Positions 57,742 through 64,000 of a DNA stretch of 64,000 bases are shown in pieces (position 1 is the stretch's first letter; each line of letters opens with the position of its first letter). The notes under the pieces are model-generated. The model saw only the letters and a program-made list of their open reading frames with translations. It made no database searches and was not told the DNA's origin. The DNA comes from Taiwanofungus camphoratus (Eukaryota; Basidiomycota; Agaricomycetes; Polyporales; Taiwanofungaceae), in assembly GCA_003999685.1 (NCBI GenBank), contig CP021220.1:4214168-4278167 (forward strand), read 5' to 3'. The translations under genes and the position numbers were made by a program.

Positions 57742-58609
57742 AGGTGGAGCGAGCAGCGCCGCAGGTGCTGCGAGTGCGATACGGGCTTGAAAGGAGGACT
57801 TAGAGGAAGCTAGTACTAATTAGCTCGCCTATGGAGGGGCGGGCAGCTAATTTCGACTAAGTCTCATCAGAGCACTAGCTGTCGATTTTAACCGAGTTCA
57901 ACCAAAGTCATGCTTATGGTTGAGTCATGGCCCGGGGGCCGGTGACTAAGTCAGTTTGACTAAACCAGGGCAAAGGGTTGCAGGTGCAAGCGAATCACGT
58001 CTCTCGTTCCTATCCTAATCAATCAGCGCTGAGCAATCAACATTGTCTAGATTCGCCTAGACACCATTACTGATCAGATGTCAGAGTCATTTGATTAAGA
58101 TTAGAATCCGGATCTCAAGCCTAGGCTCAAGATCCGAGATAAAAGATAGGAAGTCCGGGCCGGAGGTTAGTCCGGGCCGGACATAGATAGAAACAGCTTA
58201 GCCGGTGCCGCACCGATCATGTGACCGGGCCGCTTTTCCGGGCGTCTACTAAGGGCAGCGTGGACCACTGAGGAAGCATCATGTCATGGCACAAACCTGG
58301 GAATCCCCGTGAACACCCTGTCCGAGCCATGCGGGGCGGGGGAAGGATATTCAATAGGACCGCGTCCAGCAAGTTGCCGCACCGTGCTCTAGCATGTTAC
58401 AACCCACAGATCACCAGATCATGGACTAACACAGCAGAGGGGCGCTGGGGACCATAGTAGTTATCGCGCGCTCCGCTAACATGCGGGAACGGCGCGTACC
58501 GGGCCGCAGTGAAGGGCCGGCCCGTACTAAGTGCCGAACATATCATGTGACACGTAAGGCGCCTATCTATTTTTAGGCAACCCTAAGCGCAGGACTGGGA
58601 GGGTCCGGC
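57742..58609 (-). repeat. PLE2 3' pseudo-LTR (copy D)
   Basis: About 0.87 kb, alignable to copies A-C with scattered differences; its RNA-5' edge has the hairpin GGACT...GGTCC. Carries HHR6. Confidence 0.92.
57809..57879 (-). ncRNA. Hammerhead ribozyme HHR6 (PLE2 3' PLTR)
   Basis: Core and stem I as in HHR4. Stem III is ATTAGCT/AGCTAAT with a different, larger apical part (CGCC/GGCG around CCTCCATA), so the helix is kept while the sequence changes. Predicted cut between 57,818 and 57,817. Confidence 0.92.
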
Positions 58610-58709
58610 GGTTAGGTTAGGTTAGGTTAGGATTAGCGTTAGGTTAGGTTAGGTTAGGTTAGGTTAGGTTCGGTTAGGTTAGGTTAGGTTAGGTTAGGGT
58701 TAGGTTAGG
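58610..58709 (+). repeat. Telomere-like block of PLE2 (3' side)
   Basis: Same unit order as 52,901-53,000 (ATTAGCG, TTCGG, TTAGGG, then TCTGGTTTG), showing that the block is inherited with the element. Confidence 0.95.
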
Positions 58710-58800
58710 TCTGGTTTGAACAGACAACCCTAATACACCAACACACTAAGATAACGTTACACCTGATGTAACCGATGCTAATCAAACTGACTTAACAGTT

Positions 58801-61800
58801 TTAAATATCCATTTCCAGAAGTACGTCATCCGCACTTTGGGCATTAATAACACTTCTGCGCCATTTACTTGCTAAGTCTGCGAAATTGGTTTCCCGCTTC
58901 CGCGACACAAGCCAGCGCTTGTCTAAGAATCCGAGTTGGGAAAGGTCTGCGACCTTCTCCGCCTCAATAAATCCGGTGGGTTTCCTTAGGTACCGCCCAG
59001 TCCAAACCCAGCCCTCTTCTGCGCGGTTATCATGGACAGCCGCCGCCAGGTTAGAGATTTGATCAGACCGCCGGGCTTCAGCGGCGGCACGATCTGCTGC
59101 TGCCGAAGCAGCCGCCGTTTCGCGCGACAGCTTTCGCTGGGCTACTCGGGCGGGATCCCACCACTCCTCAAGCGTGGTCTGAACTGTGCCGGATAGGGTC
59201 GCATCCCGCGAACCCCCAGCCGAATAATCGAAAATCGGAGCGGCCGAGTTTTCCCAACTCGCCGAAAAAAAGTTTTTGAAGAAGCTCAAAGACTCCACCC
59301 ACGATTCCGTAACACGTGTCATTAATTCATGAATATCGAAAGAATCCCATGAAGGGTTAAATTGCGACTTAATCACAAGTACGCCATCATTCGCGTCCGC
59401 CGCTTTGGTCGAAGTTTGTTTAATTTCCAAACGTTTCGCCCAGCGTACTGCTTTATGTGAATCAAGCCATGCAACAACCAGAGCAGGGGGATAACCACGG
59501 CCGACGTACAAATCGACAAGCCCTTTAAGGGCATCTAAGTAATGTTCCAACTTAGAACTTAGCGTGGCTAAACGGCTCATCTCCCCAATGAACGTGCCTT
59601 TTTTAACGTCCTTTGGGTGGTGAGATATCCATGGTATTCTTTCATGATGGTTAAGTGCTTTCCGATACGGCTTATGTTCCACCCGGTTGGTAACGGGGTC
59701 AATATAAATAAGCATGTCAAGGAATGGCGTTGCCCATTCAGACACTTCCCATGTTATAGTGCAACCAGTGTATGAAATACGGCTGGTACAGAGTTCAAGT
59801 GCCTCTGCTGTACTACCTGCTTCAACGATAGCAAATACATCGTCGATGTACCGTCCATAATAAAGAAAGGGTGGGCTAACCTGCCCAGAAGGCCAGACTT
59901 TATTTTCAAAATGGCATCCATATAGATTAGCAAGGTCGGGCGAACATGCCACTCCCATAGCTAATCCACGCTTTTGAAGAAATGTGTGACCGTTGAAGTC
60001 AACTATTAAGTCGTAATTGGCTGATTGCATACACCGAATAAACAAGGCGTTGTAAAATTCGGGGTGGTCCGTTGATTGACTACCCAATGGATGACTGATG
60101 TACAATTTAGATACAATGCCTACGCATTCTCTGAGAGGTACATTGGGGTAGAAAGCGACAACGTCGCCGGCCACAAGCCAATACTTTTTATATTTTAGTG
60201 TTTTAACCGTTGCTAACTTGCCAGCAAGGTCTTTGCTGCCATGTATAATAAAGGGTTCTGCCTCTATGATGGGTTTCAACAACTTGGATACTACTTTAGC
60301 CGCGGGGCCTTGAGCGCATGAGTGACAGGGCACAATCGGCCGCATCTTTACAGGTGTCTTATGGATTTTTGGGATACCGTAAAAGATGGGAACCTTTGGC
60401 TCATCCAACTCGCTCTCGGGACATTTTGACCGAAGAAATTTGGCTAACTGGAGTGTCTGATCATGAGGCAAAGCCCCTTCGACCCAATCGCTTAACTCCT
60501 TAACCCGTTTAGTAACCTTTTCTAAGTACATCTGTCGCTGACCGGGATTAATTTCCTGATAGTCAGCCGTATTTGACAGAAGTAAGTTGCAACCATTAAT
60601 GAACCATTCCCTTGTGACTACAGCAGCTCCGAGGTTCTTGTCCGTTTGGAGGATGAGGTAGTTATTCTCATCCAACCAGAGGCGAACTTTGTCCAGGTCT
60701 ACAAGCCGATTAGGGCGGCTTCTAGCTTTCAAACCGGGTACGACAGTGCGTATGAATTCAGTGACGTATGTTTGCCCGCGTTTAAGACCAAGTTCGATAT
60801 ATTGGCTGGCTTGAGGCGCGTTGCTATCGCGTTTCAACCTTAAGTCGTAGTCAGGATCATATGGTGGTTGACTTATACCTTGCCGCTCAAGGATCTTTTG
60901 TTTACAGGCAAAGTGCACTCTCCATCGTACACGTTCACAAAAGTCGTCATAAGCGTTTTGAACCAACTCCCCCGAAGGGGGAGCGTACAGCATGTACTTA
61001 AGTCCGCAAGATATATGTATACTAATTTCCGCAGGTAAACTAACACCGTCGCCAACATGAACCCAAGTCCGGAACCTCTGTGCCTCGACTAAAGCTGCCG
61101 GTGCAAAGTAAAGGAGGGTGCGTGCCCCGACTGGTGTAGGAAGATCAAGTATACAATCAGGATAAGTAGAGGGTTGCGAGAAGCGGAGTCGCGACCGAAG
61201 AACACACCGTATTAGTTCGGTCTCCCTTTCCCTTTTCCTTTGTTCTTCTTCATCGTCGAAGCTTTCTTCGATGAAGCGGCCTGCTTTTGCTTTGCCGCGC
61301 GCTGCGGAGCTTTGGGAGGGCGTCCTCCTGTGCTCATGCGCGCTGAACGATTCGGCGCCTTGCCTTTGCCCTTCTAAAATACGAGAGAGGGCGGCGCCAG
61401 GTAAGTCTTTGGGTACTGAACCGTGTACAAAACTGACCTGCTGTTTAGCGTTCTTTGAGGTGCCCTCACCTTTCAACCGACGATCAACCGCGTCATCGAT
61501 CAGTTTCTTCAAAGCAGCGGGGTTCTCGGTGGTATCGCTCATCTCTACCTCCGCCACTGCTTTGAGGGCACTCTTTGCATTGGCACGAGTCGCGGCATGT
61601 GCTAACTGTGATTCGCGAATATTCACGACACGGAAGCAAAACCGCGGGAGCACGGCGACGAATCGCTTGTGTTCCGACTCGAGGACGGGGTCGTTCTGCC
61701 AACCTTCAATCTCGACGTTCCCGTCGAGAGAAGTTCTCCACTTAGGGACACGCGATCCTTGTGAGATCGCAGCCCACTGAGTGTCGACCACGTCGCGCGC

Positions 61801-62337
61801 CTTCCCCAACATGGTAGTAGGGTCCAGCGCGCCCTCAAAGAACGTGAGCTCAGCACGCTTTTGCGCAATGGCTAAAGCGAGTGCTTCGCGGCGAAACGTT
61901 TTAAATTTCTCCGCAAGAGCCCCTGGTTCCGCCGGGTGTGTTTCCAGCCATGCTTTCGCAGACTGGAAAACGGGTTCCCCCATGCCTTGTAACTGGGGCG
62001 GAAGGGAACCGCTGGCAAGATGAGCCTCGAGCTCACCCACTTGCTTCGACAAAGAAACGCAGCGTTCCTTTGCTTCCGCAATGCTAGCCAGAACCGGGCG
62101 GAGTACCTCCCGGTATACGAGAGGCACGACTGATAAGACGGTGTCAAATGTTTCAGCTGAAAGGACGGCGCGGAACTCATCGGCAATAGTCTCAAGTGAC
62201 GTCGCTCCCATGGCATAAGCCAACGAGGGGGGAGCAAGGTTCCTCGCAATAGCGGCGCGAAGTGACGCTCCACCTGGTCCTGCGGAAGTCGAACGGGTGG
62301 ATCCAGGACGAGGTAGGCGATTGGCCATTGTAAGCAA
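58801..62337 (-). CDS. PLE2 reverse transcriptase ORF (1178 aa, no GIY-YIG endonuclease)
   Basis: Homologue of the PLE1 ORF with every RT motif kept (PKIHK, GDVVAFYPN, GLAMGVACSP, YIDD, ISHHP) and an uninterrupted frame. The frame opens with MLTMANRLPRPGS; PLE1 starts at the equivalent of the second Met (62,328), so the true start may be there. Another one-residue difference is DDEEEQ versus DEEEQ before the acidic linker. Substitutions are spread out and many codon changes are third-position, which suggests selection on the protein, but I did not count them. Protein acts on telomeric DNA ends by inference from family and location. Confidence 0.95.
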   Translation of the reverse strand: MLTMANRLPRPGSTRSTSAGPGGASLRAAIARNLAPPSLAYAMGATSLETIADEFRAVLSAETFDTVLSVVPLVYREVLRPVLASIAEAKERCVSLSKQVGELEAHLASGSLPPQLQGMGEPVFQSAKAWLETHPAEPGALAEKFKTFRREALALAIAQKRAELTFFEGALDPTTMLGKARDVVDTQWAAISQGSRVPKWRTSLDGNVEIEGWQNDPVLESEHKRFVAVLPRFCFRVVNIRESQLAHAATRANAKSALKAVAEVEMSDTTENPAALKKLIDDAVDRRLKGEGTSKNAKQQVSFVHGSVPKDLPGAALSRILEGQRQGAESFSAHEHRRTPSQSSAARGKAKAGRFIEESFDDEEEQRKRERETELIRCVLRSRLRFSQPSTYPDCILDLPTPVGARTLLYFAPAALVEAQRFRTWVHVGDGVSLPAEISIHISCGLKYMLYAPPSGELVQNAYDDFCERVRWRVHFACKQKILERQGISQPPYDPDYDLRLKRDSNAPQASQYIELGLKRGQTYVTEFIRTVVPGLKARSRPNRLVDLDKVRLWLDENNYLILQTDKNLGAAVVTREWFINGCNLLLSNTADYQEINPGQRQMYLEKVTKRVKELSDWVEGALPHDQTLQLAKFLRSKCPESELDEPKVPIFYGIPKIHKTPVKMRPIVPCHSCAQGPAAKVVSKLLKPIIEAEPFIIHGSKDLAGKLATVKTLKYKKYWLVAGDVVAFYPNVPLRECVGIVSKLYISHPLGSQSTDHPEFYNALFIRCMQSANYDLIVDFNGHTFLQKRGLAMGVACSPDLANLYGCHFENKVWPSGQVSPPFLYYGRYIDDVFAIVEAGSTAEALELCTSRISYTGCTITWEVSEWATPFLDMLIYIDPVTNRVEHKPYRKALNHHERIPWISHHPKDVKKGTFIGEMSRLATLSSKLEHYLDALKGLVDLYVGRGYPPALVVAWLDSHKAVRWAKRLEIKQTSTKAADANDGVLVIKSQFNPSWDSFDIHELMTRVTESWVESLSFFKNFFSASWENSAAPIFDYSAGGSRDATLSGTVQTTLEEWWDPARVAQRKLSRETAAASAAADRAAAEARRSDQISNLAAAVHDNRAEEGWVWTGRYLRKPTGFIEAEKVADLSQLGFLDKRWLVSRKRETNFADLASKWRRSVINAQSADDVLLEMDI

Positions 62338-62523
62338 GCGCAGGGTGCGTCAGGAGGGAGAAAGTGAAAAGAGATAGGGCACCGGGCGAAGCAAAGGGCG
62401 AGCAGTCGGTATTCCTGGATCGGATTGACGGGCGGGGGTGTCGGAGGCAGAACCCGATAGCGACGTCGAAAACCGAGATGCGGGATGAGAGACAGTTTGG
62501 AAGCGCTGATTGGTTAGGTTAGG
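62338..62523 (-). promoter_or_regulatory. PLE2 5' untranslated region
   Basis: Homologous to the PLE1 leader. Two TTAGG units at 62,513-62,522 mark the junction with the PLTR. Cleavage in HHR7 would give a leader of about 262 nt to 62,337. Confidence 0.6.
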
Positions 62524-62922
62524 AGGTGGAGCGAGCAGCGCCGCAGGTGCTGCGAGTGCGATACGGGCTTGAAAGGAGGACTTAGAGGAAGCTAGTACTA
62601 ATTAGCTCGCCTATGGAGGGGCGGGCAGCTAATTTCGACTAAGTCTCATCAGAGCACTAGCTGTCGATTTTAACCGAGTTCAACCAAAGTCATGCTTATG
62701 GTTGAGTCATGGCCCGGGGGCCGGTGACTAAGTCAGTTTGACTAAACCAGGGCAAAGGGTTGCAGGTGCGAGCGAATCACGTCTCTCGTTCCTATCCTAA
62801 TCAATCAGCGCTGAGCAATCAACATTGTCTAGATTCGCCTAGACACCATTACTGATCAGATGTCAGAGTCATTTGATTAAGATTAGAATCCGGATCTCAA
62901 GCCTAGGCTCAAGATCCGAGAT
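62524..62922 (-). repeat. PLE2 5' pseudo-LTR, truncated (copy E)
   Basis: Follows copy D base for base except for rare changes up to CAAGATCCGAGATA, where D continues AAAGATAGG and E switches to GGTTAGG. The lost part is the RNA-5' half. Confidence 0.92.
62591..62661 (-). ncRNA. Hammerhead ribozyme HHR7 (PLE2 5' PLTR)
   Basis: Same sequence as HHR6, all core bases present. Predicted cut between plus-strand 62,600 and 62,599. Confidence 0.92.
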
Positions 62923-62982
62923 AGGTTAGGTTAGGGTTAGGTTAGGTTAGGGTTAGGTTAGGTTAGGTTAGGTTAGGTTAGG
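62923..62982 (+). repeat. Interstitial telomeric array capping PLE2
   Basis: TTAGG units with two TTAGGG and no ATTAGCG; looks telomerase-made rather than element-borne. The next PLE copy attaches at its right end. Confidence 0.95.
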
Positions 62983-63042
62983 AGGTGGAGCGAGACCGCC
63001 GATAGGCGGGCGAGCGTAGTAAGAGATGAGAAAAATAGAGAA

Positions 63043-63115
63043 GACAAGAGTAAACAAAGGTATCTGTTGCCAGATACCAACTTGTTTCGCTAAGGAGCTC
63101 ATCAGTACTCTCGTC
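63043..63115 (-). ncRNA. Hammerhead ribozyme HHR8 (subfamily B)
   Basis: Like HHR3: stem I GACGAGAGTA/TACTCTTGTC, CTGATGA, stem II GCT/AGC with a 4-nt loop (one base longer than HHR3), GAAA, stem III outer pairs plus GGTATCTG/CAGATACC. Changes in the inner stem III relative to HHR3 are compensated on the other strand. Confidence 0.9.
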
Positions 63116-63811
63116 GTACTTTTAACCGATGGTTCAGGGTCATCAGATGATTGACCCTGAGTCATCGGCCGGAGGCCGATGACTGATTCTATTTGACCAA
63201 CCAGGCCATGAGGTAGTGGTGAGCTCCAATCACATTAGAGCTATTTCTCTTATCTCTTATCAGCGGGCCGACAAAAGGCAGGCTAGAACGCCCTAGCCTT
63301 TACCAATACCGCCACCTGATCAGAGATAATAATCAGATGTAAAGATAAGGAGTCATTTAAGATGACTCATAGATAAGAGATCCCTTATCATCGGTTAGGG
63401 TGATAAGGGTGGGAATAGAACAATCCGGGCCGGTGCCGACCGAGTCACATGACCGGTCCGACTTCCGGGCGCCTAGATAAGGGCAGCGTGGACCACTGAG
63501 GAAGCATCATGTCACGGCACAAACCTGAGGATCCCTAGGAACACCCTCACCGAGCCATGCGGGGCGGGGGCGGGATATTCACTAGGACCGCGTCCGGCAA
63601 GTTGCCGCACCGTGCCATAGCATGTTACACCTCACAGATCACCGGATCATGGACTAACACAGCAGAGGGGCGCTGGTGACCATAACTAGGTAGTGCCCAG
63701 GCCAGTCCAGCCTCGCGGCTCAACCGGTCCGTGCCTGGATGCTGATCACATGTCCGGCCCTTTCGGGCAAGTCACGTGACGAGCGTCTTATTTCCCAAAA
63801 CTACCAAATGG

Positions 63812-63833
63812 AGAAGGCGCGATAGCGCCTTCA
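63812..63833. repeat. Terminal hairpin at the RNA-5' edge of the subfamily B PLTR
   Basis: GAAGGCGC-GATA-GCGCCTTC, an 8-bp perfect stem with a 4-nt loop, directly adjoining the telomere-like block. Subfamily A/C PLTRs have an unrelated short hairpin in the same place. Confidence 0.7.
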
Positions 63834-63917
63834 GTTAGGTTAGGTTAGGTTAGGATTTAGCGTTAGGTTAGGTTAGGTTAGGTTAGGTTAGGTTAGGTTA
63901 GGGTTAGGTTAGGTCTG

Positions 63918-64000
63918 GTTAGGTTAGGTTAGGTTAGGTTAGGTTAGGTTAGGTTAGGTTAGGTTAGGTTAGGTTAGGTTAGGTTAGGTTAGGTTAGGTT
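63918..64000 (+). repeat. Terminal telomeric array (TTAGG)n, probable chromosome end
   Basis: 83 bases of uninterrupted TTAGG pentamers to the last base of the window, G-rich strand 5' to 3' toward the end as expected at a right-hand telomere. Confidence 0.93.

Larger units (their letters stand above)
57742..62922 (-). mobile_element. PLE2: telomere-attached Penelope-like element, 5' PLTR truncated
   Basis: Right to left: PLTR E cut at 62,922 and capped by telomeric repeat, 5' UTR, 1178-codon ORF, 3' UTR (58,710-58,800), telomere-like block, PLTR D. Its PLTR pair shares variants absent from PLE1 (CAGCGCCGCAGGTGCTGCGA; hammerhead loop GGAGGGGCGGGC), so the repeats belong to this element and not to exchange with PLE1. 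Predicted hammerhead-to-hammerhead unit 62,599 to 57,818, 4,782 nt. Confidence 0.9.
62983..63917 (-). mobile_element. Outermost PLE copy (subfamily B), 5'-truncated to its 3' PLTR
   Basis: Full subfamily B PLTR (62,983-63,833) followed by its telomere-like block (63,834-63,912 with GGATTTAGCG and TTAGGG) and then TCTGG (63,913-63,917), the first bases of the 3' UTR seen in PLE1 and PLE2 (TCTGGTTTGAACAG). Pure telomeric repeat follows, so the ORF was never copied or was lost before capping. Confidence 0.85.

Noticed and set aside
50688-63982. CRISPR-like array from regularly spaced TTAGG blocks
   Set aside because: Eukaryotic context, 5-nt units, and the 'spacers' are homologous retroelement copies; no cas genes.

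Overview
The window is nuclear DNA from a filamentous basidiomycete, almost certainly an Agaricomycete, and it runs from ordinary gene-bearing chromosome on the left to what looks like the physical chromosome end on the right. Evidence for the host: many introns of about 45-65 nt per gene, GTRNGT donors and short branch-to-acceptor spacing, a basidiomycete-type tetraspanin, an Agaricomycete-type array of DUF6534 membrane-protein genes, and telomere-linked Penelope-like retroelements of the Coprina type known from basidiomycetes.

Region 1 (1-22 kb) is dense housekeeping sequence: a transformer-2-like splicing factor (-), cytochrome c oxidase subunit VI/Va (+), a small ankyrin protein built with two consecutive microexons and a GC-AG intron (+), histidyl-tRNA synthetase with apparent mitochondrial and cytosolic starts (-), a choline/ethanolamine phosphotransferase (-), a small secreted RlpA-like double-psi barrel protein (+), cohesin SMC1 (+), cofactor-independent phosphoglycerate mutase (+), a tetraspanin (-) and a U6 snRNA gene (+). 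Region 2 (24-37 kb) holds the cohesin loader subunit MAU2/SCC4 (-) and three tandem DUF6534-type seven-helix membrane genes (-), separated by long gene-free stretches. Region 3 (38-48.4 kb) carries CCT3 (-) and ATG101 (+) from a short shared promoter, an unrecognised coiled-coil protein (+), an epsin with ENTH domain (+) and a dienelactone-hydrolase-family protein (+).

Region 4 (about 48.4-64 kb) is the subtelomere. A possible truncated retroelement gag-like reading frame runs into telomeric repeat, followed by a 310-bp tandem repeat and then a stack of telomere-attached Penelope-like elements (PLEs). Two elements are apparently intact, each with one very long reverse-transcriptase ORF (1174 and 1178 codons) on the minus strand, no recognisable GIY-YIG endonuclease, and a pair of matching pseudo-LTRs (PLTRs). 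Partial and solo PLTRs lie on both sides. All elements point the same way, with the RNA 3' end toward the centromere and the 5' end toward the telomere, and 5'-truncated copies are capped directly by telomeric repeat. This is the geometry expected if the chromosome's 3' G-rich end primed reverse transcription. Each PLTR contains a hammerhead ribozyme on the element sense strand; I find eight, in at least three sequence variants whose helices covary, and one has lost three bases at the cleavage site. The telomeric unit is mostly the pentamer TTAGG, with occasional TTAGGG.

The most interesting system here is the combination of endonuclease-lacking PLEs, self-cleaving ribozymes with accessory hairpins, element-borne telomeric blocks and an arthropod-like TTAGG unit at a fungal chromosome end. 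PLE-hammerhead association and telomeric PLEs are known; the pentamer unit, the paired subfamily-specific PLTRs, the covarying accessory hairpins and the outermost truncated/capped copy are what deserve a second look. Gene models below were spliced by eye; where I give exon boundaries, reading frame was checked across them.
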